Shown here: piece by piece, positions 16,866 to 26,200 of the stretch
How positions within the stretch are numbered: the stretch's first letter is position 1
Layout: each line of letters opens with the position of its first letter
NCBI GenBank assembly: GCA_947460255.1
Contig: CANHIS010000026.1
Location: 1 to 39,044 of the forward strand
Length of the DNA: 39,044 nucleotides
Direction of reading: 5' to 3'
Source: Bacteroidota bacterium
Lineage (GTDB): Bacteria; Bacteroidota; Bacteroidia; M30B66
The notes under the pieces: model-generated
What the model was told of the DNA's origin: nothing
The model's database searches: none
What the model saw: only the letters and a program-made list of their open reading frames with translations
Translations under genes and position numbers: made by a program

Positions 16866-18188
16866 ATGGAAAATAACGTAGCTGTGGATAATTACATCCC
16901 GTTCAAAGTGAAAGACATCTCTCTAGCAGAGTGGGGTCGCAAAGAAATTAAATTGGCAGAGGCTGAAATGCCAGGTCTGATGGCTTTACGTCAGGAATAC
17001 GGTGCTAGCAAGCCTCTTGCTGGAGCGCGCGTTGCAGGTTGTCTACACATGACGATTCAAACTGCTGTGTTGATCGAAACGTTGGTGGAGTTGGGTGCAG
17101 AAGTTACTTGGTCGTCTTGTAATATTTTCTCTACACAAGATCACGCTGCGGCTGCAATTGCTGCTGCAGGAATTCCAGTTTATGCTTGGAAAGGTATGAC
17201 TGCAGAAGAATTCGATTGGTGTATTGAGCAAACTTTGTTCTTTGGAGCAGAGCGTAAGCCTTTGAATATGATTCTTGATGATGGTGGCGACTTAACCAAT
17301 ATGGTATTCGATAAATATCCTGAATTGGCAGAAGGTATCCGTGGTCTATCAGAAGAAACAACTACAGGTGTTCACCGTTTGTATGAGCGCATGAAGAATG
17401 GCACTTTGCTCGTTCCTGCGATCAATATCAACGATTCTGTTACAAAGTCAAAGTTCGATAACAAATACGGTTGCCGCGAATCTTTGGTTGATGCGATTCG
17501 TCGTGCTACCGATTTAATGCTTGCTGGTAAAGTGGCAGTTGTTGCTGGTTATGGTGATGTTGGAAAAGGTTCTGCACTTTCTTTGAGTTCTCAAGGTGTG
17601 CGTGTAATCGTTACCGAAATCGATCCAATCTGTGCGCTACAAGCTTGTATGGATGGTTACCAAGTAATGAAAATGGATCATGCTGTGAAACAAGCAGACA
17701 TCATCGTTACTGCTACTGGTAACAAGGATATCGTAACTGAGCGCCACTTCCGTGCAATGAAGCACAATGCTGTAGTTTGTAATATCGGTCACTTCGATAC
17801 AGAAATCGATATGGCATGGTTGAACAATAACTACGGAAGTTCAAAAGATGAGATCAAACCACAGGTTGATAAATACACCATCGATGGAAAAGACCTCATC
17901 GTATTGGCTGAAGGTCGCTTGGTGAATCTTGGATGTGCTACTGGTCACCCATCATTCGTAATGTCGAACTCTTTCACCAACCAAACTTTGGCTCAGCTAG
18001 AACTTTGGGGAAATACATCAGCATACGAAAGAAAAGTTTACGTATTGCCTAAGCATTTGGATGAAAAAGTGGCATTCCTTCACTTGGGTAAACTAGGTGC
18101 AGAATTGGACACGCTCGACAAAGAACAAGCTGATTATATCGGTGTAGATGTTAAAGGGCCATTCAAGCCAGAATATTACCGTTACTAA
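16866..18188 (+). CDS. ahcY: Adenosylhomocysteinase
   Basis: Hydrolyses S-adenosylhomocysteine to adenosine and homocysteine using tightly bound NAD, removing the product inhibitor of methyltransferases. The protein is 440 residues, usual for bacterial enzymes. Visible family signatures include the substrate region [15 protein letters not shown] (about residues 83-97), [20 protein letters not shown] (near 190-209), the Rossmann NAD motif [13 protein letters not shown] (near 222-234), and the C-terminal KPEYYRY with the Lys/Tyr residues that contact NAD across the dimer. ATG 16866 is the only sensible start. It is a single-gene transcript with its own -7 box and a strong terminator. Confidence 0.98.
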   Translation: MENNVAVDNYIPFKVKDISLAEWGRKEIKLAEAEMPGLMALRQEYGASKPLAGARVAGCLHMTIQTAVLIETLVELGAEVTWSSCNIFSTQDHAAAAIAAAGIPVYAWKGMTAEEFDWCIEQTLFFGAERKPLNMILDDGGDLTNMVFDKYPELAEGIRGLSEETTTGVHRLYERMKNGTLLVPAININDSVTKSKFDNKYGCRESLVDAIRRATDLMLAGKVAVVAGYGDVGKGSALSLSSQGVRVIVTEIDPICALQACMDGYQVMKMDHAVKQADIIVTATGNKDIVTERHFRAMKHNAVVCNIGHFDTEIDMAWLNNNYGSSKDEIKPQVDKYTIDGKDLIVLAEGRLVNLGCATGHPSFVMSNSFTNQTLAQLELWGNTSAYERKVYVLPKHLDEKVAFLHLGKLGAELDTLDKEQADYIGVDVKGPFKPEYYRY

Positions 18189-18210
18189 GATTTACTTAGT
18201 TTTTCATACA

Positions 18211-18243
18211 ATCCTCGGTTTCTCACGAAGCCGGGGATTTTTT
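18211..18243 (+). terminator. Rho-independent terminator of ahcY
   Basis: A 12-bp stem (18211-18222 with 18227-18238, two G-U pairs) closes a TCAC loop and runs into six T residues (18238-18243). It lies 22 bases after the ahcY stop. Confidence 0.88.
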
Positions 18244-18298
18244 GCTTTATGCCAGTTCCACTTTTAACAAACCAGCCCAACTAAAACGACTCCTAAAT

Positions 18299-18736
18299 TT
18301 ATTGATTATATATATGTAGTGTTCCTGGCGAACTGATTTGTGCATTGTACTGCAAGAGGCCATTAAAGGCAGGCCCATTGAGGACGGTGCCATCAACAAG
18401 AGAAAATTTAGATTCGCAACATACACAGTTTAAGATTACTGTAGTGTTTGTATCGTTAACTACTTGGCAATTGTCTTGAGTTTTCCATGTGCAGTGGCGA
18501 TCAAAAGCAACATACTCGTCAAATGCCCGGTGATACACTATAATTCCTTTCGATCCGCCGTCCAAATAAGCAAAGCCCCCAACTGCATTAAGTCCAATGA
18601 AATTTGGATCGCTCAAAAATATATAGCGTGACACATTTACGAATGGTATCCCGAGTTGGTCGTTAATTGAATCTTTTTTGCACGAGGGCAAAACCAGAAA
18701 TACGCCTAAAAGAGTGGACAATAAATACTTCATCAT
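18299..18736 (-). CDS. Rieske-like lipoprotein lacking the histidine ligands
   Basis: A 145-residue lipoprotein. The signal peptide ends in the lipobox LPSC with Cys19 as the lipidation site, so Lnt (encoded in this window) should mature it. The rest resembles a small Rieske fold: FDRHCTW (Cys82), DNC (Cys90) and CVCCESKFSLVDGTVLNGPA (Cys104, Cys106, Cys107). A canonical Rieske 2Fe-2S centre uses C-x-H and C-x2-H. Here the first His position is Trp84 and the second is Cys107, so a standard cluster cannot form. Either a different metal site or a disulfide-stabilised fold is possible. Similar Cys-rich lipoproteins occur in Bacteroidota as far as I recall. Two Met codons start the frame; either could be used. 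It is divergent from the small basic gene. Confidence 0.75.
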   Translation of the reverse strand: MMKYLLSTLLGVFLVLPSCKKDSINDQLGIPFVNVSRYIFLSDPNFIGLNAVGGFAYLDGGSKGIIVYHRAFDEYVAFDRHCTWKTQDNCQVVNDTNTTVILNCVCCESKFSLVDGTVLNGPAFNGLLQYNAQISSPGTLHIYNQ

Positions 18737-18754
18737 TTACAGCAACGTTGTGTT

Positions 18755-18762
18755 CAAAGTTA
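18755..18762 (-). promoter_or_regulatory. -7 promoter box (TAACTTTG) for the Rieske-like gene
   Basis: The minus strand carries a perfect TAnnTTTG match 18 bases before the start codon at 18736. No clear -33 TTG is present at the usual distance. Confidence 0.45.
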
Positions 18763-18797
18763 TCGTATCGAGCCATACGGTAAAAATAAATCTCTAA

Positions 18798-18805
18798 TAC
18801 CTTTG
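18798..18805 (+). promoter_or_regulatory. -7 promoter box (TACCTTTG) for the small basic gene
   Basis: A perfect TAnnTTTG match that ends 7 bases before the ATG at 18813. It is one of several boxes in this window placed so close to the start codon that the mRNA would have little or no leader. Confidence 0.5.
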
Positions 18806-18812
18806 CAAGATT

Positions 18813-19076
18813 ATGTTTAAGAAAATTCTGTCGCTACTTTTTCTGTTGATGTTTGTTTCCCTTCAAATGGATGCACAAGTAAAGCCGTTAAGCAAAGAGA
18901 AGCAAAAGAAGGAGCTTAGAAAGAAGAAAGAGAAGCAGATGGATAAGCAGCGAAAAGCTGAGGAAGGTCTGAAAAAGAGGCACTTAAACATCCAAGATAA
19001 GGCAACCAAAAAGCGAATTAAAGCTGCGAAAAAGAAATCCGATAAGTTAAATCGGAGTAAACGAAGGAAGCGATAG
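18813..19076 (+). CDS. Small hyperbasic secreted protein
   Basis: An 87-residue protein: a 22-residue signal peptide (MFKKILSLLFLLMFVSLQMD then AQ) and a mature part of about 65 residues with 23 Lys and 8 Arg against 8 acidic residues. The mature part is predicted to be one or two long charged helices without cysteines or aromatic residues. I do not recognise a family. The strong signal peptide and the -7 box just upstream argue that it is a real gene. After export it would be periplasmic or outside the cell; binding to lipopolysaccharide, nucleic acid or another polyanion is possible but is inference only. It is followed by a long non-coding stretch. Confidence 0.7.
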   Translation: MFKKILSLLFLLMFVSLQMDAQVKPLSKEKQKKELRKKKEKQMDKQRKAEEGLKKRHLNIQDKATKKRIKAAKKKSDKLNRSKRRKR

Positions 19077-19184
19077 TAAAATTAGTTCTTCTGTAAGTTG
19101 CTCATTTTTAGTGTAATTAGGCTGTTTTACACGCCGAATACCTAGGTCGGTTGAATTAATTTCACCGATAAGCACAATATTATG

Positions 19185-19218
19185 TTTTTGTAAAGCCTAC
19201 TAGGCTGAAGCATCTTTG
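19185..19218 (+). promoter_or_regulatory. Candidate promoter with palindrome in the spacer
   Basis: TTTTTG (19185-19190) and CATCTTTG (19211-19218) are 20 bases apart, as in the promoters of the two PKD genes. The spacer holds the palindrome AGCCTACTAGGCT (19194-19206), a plausible operator. No known gene follows within 300 bases. Confidence 0.4.
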
Positions 19219-19426
19219 TTAAATAAATAACAAGAATGATGTTTTTGCCAATCATTGATATAAAATCTGCTGCTACGGTAGAAGTTTGGAAAAAGTTTCC
19301 ACTTCTGCCATTTATGTCAGGTTTTTGTCATTTTTCATTGCGAATTCCTCAATTATCTGTTATTCAAATAATTAAAGGTCATTTTGAGCCTTATTTCAGG
19401 CATAGGGATTGGCCACCAGTCGGATG

Positions 19427-19475
19427 AGATAACTACTTAAATTAATTGAATGTTAGGTAGTTATCTATTTTTTAA
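19427..19475 (+). terminator. Terminator-like hairpin upstream of the receptor gene
   Basis: AGATAACTAC (19427-19436) pairs perfectly with GTAGTTATCT (19457-19466) around a 20-base AT-rich loop; ATTTTTTAAC follows. The stem is AT-rich, so it may be a weak terminator, an attenuator or a protein-binding site. Confidence 0.45.
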
Positions 19476-19485
19476 CAATTTTTAA

Positions 19486-19513
19486 TTGACAAGACATTCA
19501 ATTTCTATCTTAG
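19486..19513 (+). promoter_or_regulatory. Promoter-like pair before the receptor operon
   Basis: TTGAC (19486-19490) and TATCTTAG (19506-19513) lie 17 bases apart measured from the TTG. The -7 box has one mismatch to TAnnTTTG. The ATG of the receptor gene is 40 bases downstream. Confidence 0.45.
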
Positions 19514-19553
19514 CAACCTTGAAAAAATCGTGGACCCTTTAACCTTACAGTGT

Positions 19554-22500
19554 ATGGTAAGAAACTTTTACCTGACCCTTGTTGGAATCCTATCCTTTAC
19601 ATTATCAGCACTTGCCCAGTCAGGTGCAGGTACGCTTAAAGGAACTATTTCGGATTCCAAAACCGGAGAACCAATTCCGTTCGCCAACATTATTGTTGAG
19701 AATGGTGGAATTCAGGCCGGTGCTGGACAATCAAACATTAATGGTGAATACCAAATTAAGCCCATCAACCCGGGATCTTATGAGGTAAAAACTACTTATG
19801 TTGGTTACAAGCCAATTAAAACAACCGGAGTTGTAATCTCTGCTGGTAAAATTACCACTGTAGATGTGAAACTTGAATCTTCGGTAGTTGAAATCAAAAC
19901 CTTTGAAGTTGTTGAATACGACGTTCCGTTGATCGACGACTATCAAGGTAAAACAGTTACCAAAGAAGAAATTTACGCACTTCCTACCCGAAGCGTTCAG
20001 TCTGTTGCTGCAACCACTGCTGGGGTTACTCAAGCAGATGAGGGCGACGCGATCAACGTTCGTGGTTCACGTGATGATGCTACCTTTTACTTCGTTGACG
20101 GTATCAAAGTGCGTGGTTCTACCAACATTCCTCAACAAGGTATCGAGCAAATCCAAATCATTACTGGTGGTGTTCCCGCTATGTATGGAGATGCAACTGG
20201 TGGTGTAATCAGTATCACTACCAGAGGGCCATCACCACAGTTAAACGGTGGTTTAGAGATTGTTCGCTCAGTGGATGGTTTCGGTTACAACCTTTTAGGT
20301 GTTAACGTTACCGGACCAATCGCTTCCAAAAAACTAGCAGACGGCTCTAAAAAGCCATACATTGGTTTCTTCCTTTCAGGAGAGTTGAGCCGTGAAGCAG
20401 ACCGCGATCCATCAGCTGTTGGAATTACACGTGTAAAGCAAGAAAAACTCGACGAGCTTAGAGCAAATCCACTTCGCCCGGCACCACTAGGACAAGGTAA
20501 CGTGCAGAACTCTCAGTATGTGCGTGCGTCAGACTTAGAGAATGTTAGACGTCGTGAGAACTTCAACGCAGACCGTGTGAGTTTGGCAGGTAAAATCGAC
20601 TTTAAACTTTCAGAAAGTTCTAGTTTAACGATTGGTGGTACTTGGGATTATTTCGATAGAAATGAATTCATCTACACGTTCTCTATGTTCAACGCTGAGA
20701 ATAACCCTCGCCGAATTGATAATACCTACCGCGCATACGCTAAGTTTACTCAGCGCTTTGGAGGTAATTCAACAGAGCAAGAAAAGTCGGCTTCGAACTT
20801 CAAGAATTTCTACTACACCATCCAAGCCGATTACACCAGCAACGAAGTGCAACGATTTAATGATCGTCACAGAGATAACTTCTTCAACTACGGTTATGTA
20901 GGGAAGTTCCGTACTTACAAGGCTCCAATTTATGGTTTTGGTTTCGATACAGTAGGTACTTCTGCTTTAGGTGGATTTGTTCAAGTAGGTTTTGGAGATA
21001 CACTCTTCAATTACTACCAAACAGATCAAAATCCAAATACTTCTAATTACACTAGCCAGTACTATCGTCAAGCTAATGGTGTGCGTGAAAACAATTATGA
21101 AAATCTGTTTCAAGTTATTCAAGGAGGCGGATTGTTGAATGGAGATCAGCCAGATGCGGTGTATTCATTGTATCAGAATACTGGTTTCAATTGGGATGGA
21201 TGGCAGAAAGCCAACAACGAACAGTTTCGTGTTGTAGGTAGTGCTTCGGGAGACTTCAAAGGCCACGAGATTGCTTTTGGACTTGAGATTGAACAACGTA
21301 CAGACCGTAACTACTTTGTAGCTCCAAATCGTTTGTGGACAATCATGCGTCAGTTAACAAATCGCCACATCGATCAATTGGATCTAACCAATCCGATTCC
21401 TGTTTACAACTCAGAAGGTGTTTTCAATGACACGATTAACTATGGCAGATTCTACAACGGTGCTACTCAGTCTACTTTTGATATCAACCTTCGTAACAAG
21501 CTTGGTTTAGCAGTAAACGGAACTGATTGGATTGATGTCGATAATCTTGATCCTTGGACATTTTCTTTGAACATGTTCAGCCCCGATGAATTATTCAATG
21601 GTGGTGGAGGTGCATCTCTTGTAAGTTACAATGGATATGACGCATACGGCAATAAGATCCGTGGTCGTCGTTCATTGGATCAGTTCTTCAACGACAAATC
21701 TGAAGATGGTAGAGAATTCCTTCGTGAGATCGGTGCGTTTTCACCGCTTTACTATGCATTCTATCTACAAGATAAATTTGCATTCCGCGATTTGATTTTT
21801 AACGTTGGGGTTCGTGTTGACCGTTTCGATGCCAACCAGCCAGTTCCAAAAGATCTTTACTCACTTTACGAAACACGCAAAGCAGGAGAGTTTAACTACT
21901 CTGCTGATGCAGCGCGCCCATCAAATATCGGCGACGACTACGTTGTTTATGTTCGTGATATCAACAATACTAATCTAAATGATGTAGACAATATTGTTGG
22001 TTACCGTAATGGAGATCGCTGGTTCAATGCAACTGGTCAGGAAATTGCCGATCCAATTGTTATTGCCCAATCTTCTTCAACTGGTAGAGCAACACCTGCT
22101 TTATTGGATCCAGGTAACCAAGTTGTTCGTTCTGGTGCATTCGAAGATTACAGACCTCAATGGAATGTTATGCCACGTATTGCATTCCAATTCCCGATTT
22201 CAGATGTTGCTCAGTTCTTTGCTCACTATGACGTGCTTACTCAGCGTCCAACTGATGGAATTCGTTTCGATCCACTTGATTACTTGTTCATTGCCAACAA
22301 CATTGGTAACGTAATCAACAATCCGAGTCTTAAGCCACAGCGTACAATCGATTACGAAGTTGGATTTAAACAAGCATTAAATACAAGTTCCGCGTTAACC
22401 ATCAGTGCATTCTACCGTGAATTGCGTAACCTTATCCAGGTAATCCCTGTGAATTATGCTTACCCTGTAAATTACACTACATATGGTAACATCGACTTTG

Positions 22501-23231
22501 GAACGGTAAAAGGTTTGTCTTTGGCTTACGATCTTCGTCGTACTGGAAACATCCGCCTAACTGCCAACTATACCCTTCAGTTTGCTGATGGTACTGGCTC
22601 TAGTTCTTCAGCTGGTCTTAACCTTATTCAATCAGGACAGCCAAACTTGAGAACAACCATTCCATTGAGTTTCGATGTTCGTCACCAACTTCAATCAACA
22701 GTTGATTTCCGTTTCGGTGAAGGCAAAGAATACAATGGTCCACGTTGGTTTGGAAAAGACTTCCTTGAAAACTCTGGTATTAACTTTATTTTCTTGGCAA
22801 ACTCCGGAACACCTTACAGTCGCTCATCAATTTTCACCCAAGATGGAGCATTCGGAATTGCAAACCGTCCGCAATTGAAAGGCTCGTTAAACGGTTCTCG
22901 TCTACCTTTTCAATTCCGTGTGAATATGCGTATCGATAAGTCGTTCGCAGTGAAAGTGGGTAAGAAGGATGATGAAAATGGTCGTGTACTTGATATCCAA
23001 GTTTATTGCTTGGTTCAAAATCTACTTGATGCCAGAAACGTTGTTGGAGTGTATCGCGCAACTGGTAATCCAGATGACGATGGATTCCTTGCAGCTGCTA
23101 CGTCCCAGCAGATTATTGCTGGAACTGTAGACCCTATTTCCTTTGCAGACCTTTACACTGCTAAAATCAACGATCCGAACAACTTCGCCAGACCACGTAT
23201 CATCCGTATTGGTGCTATTGTTAATTTCTGA
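19554..23231 (+). CDS. TonB-dependent receptor with carboxypeptidase-regulatory-like domain
   Basis: An outer-membrane barrel of 1225 residues. I chose ATG 19554 over GTG 19530 because it opens a typical signal peptide (MVRNFYLTLVGILSFTLSAL, cleavage at AQS). Residues about 28-115 form the CarboxypepD_reg-like beta-sandwich (TLKGTISDSKTGEPIPFANI). The plug domain covers about 130-235 (LPTRSVQSVAATTAGV, NVRGSRDDATFYFVDGIKV, GGVPAMYGDATGGVISI). The rest is the beta barrel, ending in RIGAIVNF with the terminal Phe of outer-membrane barrels. No SusD partner gene follows; instead a T9SS cargo gene and a PorV-like gene lie 26 and 29 bases after one another. The substrate is unknown; such receptors import ligands with TonB energy or serve as envelope docking proteins. 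Confidence 0.93.
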   Translation: MVRNFYLTLVGILSFTLSALAQSGAGTLKGTISDSKTGEPIPFANIIVENGGIQAGAGQSNINGEYQIKPINPGSYEVKTTYVGYKPIKTTGVVISAGKITTVDVKLESSVVEIKTFEVVEYDVPLIDDYQGKTVTKEEIYALPTRSVQSVAATTAGVTQADEGDAINVRGSRDDATFYFVDGIKVRGSTNIPQQGIEQIQIITGGVPAMYGDATGGVISITTRGPSPQLNGGLEIVRSVDGFGYNLLGVNVTGPIASKKLADGSKKPYIGFFLSGELSREADRDPSAVGITRVKQEKLDELRANPLRPAPLGQGNVQNSQYVRASDLENVRRRENFNADRVSLAGKIDFKLSESSSLTIGGTWDYFDRNEFIYTFSMFNAENNPRRIDNTYRAYAKFTQRFGGNSTEQEKSASNFKNFYYTIQADYTSNEVQRFNDRHRDNFFNYGYVGKFRTYKAPIYGFGFDTVGTSALGGFVQVGFGDTLFNYYQTDQNPNTSNYTSQYYRQANGVRENNYENLFQVIQGGGLLNGDQPDAVYSLYQNTGFNWDGWQKANNEQFRVVGSASGDFKGHEIAFGLEIEQRTDRNYFVAPNRLWTIMRQLTNRHIDQLDLTNPIPVYNSEGVFNDTINYGRFYNGATQSTFDINLRNKLGLAVNGTDWIDVDNLDPWTFSLNMFSPDELFNGGGGASLVSYNGYDAYGNKIRGRRSLDQFFNDKSEDGREFLREIGAFSPLYYAFYLQDKFAFRDLIFNVGVRVDRFDANQPVPKDLYSLYETRKAGEFNYSADAARPSNIGDDYVVYVRDINNTNLNDVDNIVGYRNGDRWFNATGQEIADPIVIAQSSSTGRATPALLDPGNQVVRSGAFEDYRPQWNVMPRIAFQFPISDVAQFFAHYDVLTQRPTDGIRFDPLDYLFIANNIGNVINNPSLKPQRTIDYEVGFKQALNTSSALTISAFYRELRNLIQVIPVNYAYPVNYTTYGNIDFGTVKGLSLAYDLRRTGNIRLTANYTLQFADGTGSSSSAGLNLIQSGQPNLRTTIPLSFDVRHQLQSTVDFRFGEGKEYNGPRWFGKDFLENSGINFIFLANSGTPYSRSSIFTQDGAFGIANRPQLKGSLNGSRLPFQFRVNMRIDKSFAVKVGKKDDENGRVLDIQVYCLVQNLLDARNVVGVYRATGNPDDDGFLAAATSQQIIAGTVDPISFADLYTAKINDPNNFARPRIIRIGAIVNF

Positions 23232-23257
23232 TCTAGAACTTTCAAAATATAGAAATC

Positions 23258-26200
23258 ATGAAACTTCGCATTTATATATTCGCTTTGATCAGCCTGCTGA
23301 GTTTGCAGTTGATCTCACGAGAAAATCTCGGGCTGAATGGAGGCAGAATTGCTGCTCCCAAAGGACCTAAATCTGCAGCTGCTGCTTGTGCTCCTGGATC
23401 AGGGCGGACTGACTTAGATCTCAACAATGTTCGCGCACTCATTTTCACCGCTGGCGACATGTGGTGGGACTTGAATACAGCTGCAAAATATGAGGTACCT
23501 AAAGGTTCAAATAGACATTCCGCTTTTGCATCAGCCTTGTGGATTGGTGGTGTTGACAACGGTGGTAACCTGAAGGTTGCTGCGATGACCTATCGCCAAA
23601 CAGGTAATGACTTTTGGCCAGGACCTTTGAAATTAGAAGACGCATCTGTTACTTCAGATGTTTGTCTTGCATACGATAGACATTGGAAAATTACCAAGAA
23701 GGAAGTTGAAGAGTACGTTTTAGGAATTACGCCTGCACCAACCGAAGCTATAGAAACATGGCCAGGTAACGGTGATGCAGCAAATGGGTATCCTTTCCAA
23801 CTTGCGCCATTTATCGACTTGAATGGTGATGGTGAATATGACCCATCTTTCCGCGATACTGCTGGTATTCCAGAACACCCTGCTTACGATATTTCTGGTG
23901 ACCTTGGTTGTGAGGCTAAACTTTTTGGAGATCAAACCATCTGGTGGGTTTTCAATGATAAAGGAAATATCCACTCTGAGACTGGTGGATTTCCAATTGG
24001 TCTTGAAATCAGAGCACAAGCGTTCTCGTTTGCTACAAACAACGCTTTGAATAACATGACTTTTTATAGTTACGAAATCATTAACAGATCTACGTTCAGT
24101 GTGCTTCAAACTTATTTTGGACAATGGGTTGACTCTGACGTTGGAAATTACCAAGATGATTATGTTGGTTGCGATGTAGGTCGTGGTTTAGGTTATACTT
24201 ATAATGGAGATGCTGATGATGAAGGTGCATTTGGTTATGGGTTAAATCCTCCTGCCTTCGGACTTGATTTCTTCGAAGGTCCTTTCATGGATGCAGATTC
24301 ACTTGATGGAAATCCTGATCCTTGCGTTGAGCCTAAAGCAATTAATGGTCTTGGCTTTGGTGATGGCATAGTTGACAATGAGCGCATTGGTATGTCGAAG
24401 TTTGTATACTATGACAACAATTTCACAATTCTAGGTAACCCAGAAGATGCACAAGATATCTATAACTACCTGAGAGGTCGCTGGAAAGATGGTACTCAAA
24501 TGGTTTACAATGGCTCTAATGGTTACGGTGCCGGAACGCCTACCAATTTCATTTTCCCTGGAGATAGCGATCCGCTTGGTGTAGGTCAGATCGTTGATGG
24601 AGTTAGTACAAACTGCCTTCCTCAAGCACCTTGGGATGAAGCAACTGCTGGAAATGCTCCATTTGATAGACGTTTCCTTCAATCTGCAGGGCCTTTTTCG
24701 CTAGCCCCCGGAGCAGTTAACACCATAACGGTTGGTGCTGTTTGGGCAAGAGCATCAAATGGCGGTCCAGCGCAGTCGGTAGAACTACTTAGAGTGGTAG
24801 ATGACGATGCTCAAGCCTTGTTCGACAATTGCTTTGCAATCATCAATGGCCCAGATGCGCCTGCAACTAAGGTAGTAGAATTAGACAAAGAAATAATCCT
24901 CCTGTTTGGTAATCCAAATACAAGCACTGTAATTAATTACCGCGATACAACTGCAATTCCAGGATTTGGTGATGTGGCTTACGCCTTCCAGGGTTATCAA
25001 ATCTTTCAATTGAAGGATCTTACAGTTACAGTGAATGATTTGAAGGATCCAAACCGCGCTCGTCTTGTAGCTCAGTGCGACATCGAAGATTCAGTTTCTC
25101 AGGTAATCAATCGTAATTTTGATGTGAATTTGGAAGAGAACGTGCCCGTAGAAGAGGTGAACGGAGAGAATGAAGGCTTAAGAAATTCTTTCCGCATTAC
25201 TACTGATCAATTTGCTACTGGCGACAACCGTTTAGTTAACCATAAGACTTATTATTACTTAGTTTTATCTTATGCTGTTGCTGATAAGGATCCATCAACT
25301 TTCAACGAATCATATTTAGCTGGTCGTAGAACACAAGGTTCTTCAACGCTTCAGGTATACACTGCAATTCCGCACATCAATTCTCCTGAGTTTGGCGGTT
25401 CTGTAATACAAGCTTCTTATGGAAATCAGCCATCTCTCACGAGAATTGAGGGTAGAGGAAATGGTGGAAATACTGCTGATCTAACCGATGCGAGTATTGA
25501 AACTATTCATTCAGCTCCTTATTGGATGGCAAATCCTGTTTACAAGGTTAATGAAGCACCTGTAAACATTAAAGTAATTGATCCTATTAGCGTTCCAGAA
25601 GGCGACTTCGAATTCCGTTTGAATGGTATAACTGATTCTGATGGTTGGGCTTTAATCCACAAAGGAGACACAGTTAGTTCATTCTCTACTTTGGGCAGCC
25701 CAATTGAACAAGTGATTCAGGAGTGGGGGCTTTCACTTGAAGTGAAGCAAGTTGTACGCCCTGGTGAAGATGTGGTAAATGGAAATGGCTACATCACTGG
25801 GTCCAGTGAATTTTCCGACAACACAAAGCGTTGGTTAACATTCTTACAAGACGAGGAAGGCTGCGAAAATGCTGCTAACTGGATTCGTTCTGGTATTTCT
25901 ACAAACCCTGATGATGCAACTTGTGATGATGTTCTCGGATTAGACTCATTGCAGTTCTACGAGAAAGTTCTAGGTGGTACTTGGGCGCCTTTTGCCCTTG
26001 TTAATCGTAATCTTGATGGTCCTGCTTATTCTACATCATCTATCATCCAAACTTTAGCTACTCTTCGTAAAACACAGTCTGTAAACATCGTGATTACACC
26101 AGATAAGTCGAAGTGGTCTAGATGCCCTGTGTTTGAAACCAATGACGATGCTAATTTTTCAGAAGGTGGAGCTGAGAAGCTTGATCTAAGAGCAGCTCCT

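Larger units (their letters stand above)
19077..19553 (+). other. Gene-poor regulatory leader before the TonB-dependent receptor operon
   Basis: No recognisable gene in 477 bases, but much structure. A promoter-like pair lies at 19185-19218 with a 13-base palindrome in its spacer. A 63-codon frame (19236-19427) has no recognisable product. A bulged hairpin spans 19281-19305 (GAAGT...ACTTC). CTGCCATTTATGTCAG (19305-19320) is an imperfect inverted repeat overlapping two TGTCA copies 11 bases apart (19315, 19326). A 10-bp hairpin follows at 19427-19466 with a T-rich tail, then the receptor promoter at 19486-19513. The region may encode a short RNA or a control leader. Confidence 0.5.

Noticed and set aside
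19236-19427. 63-codon frame in the long leader
   Set aside because: Good start context and a promoter-like pair upstream, but no recognisable product; kept as part of the leader only.
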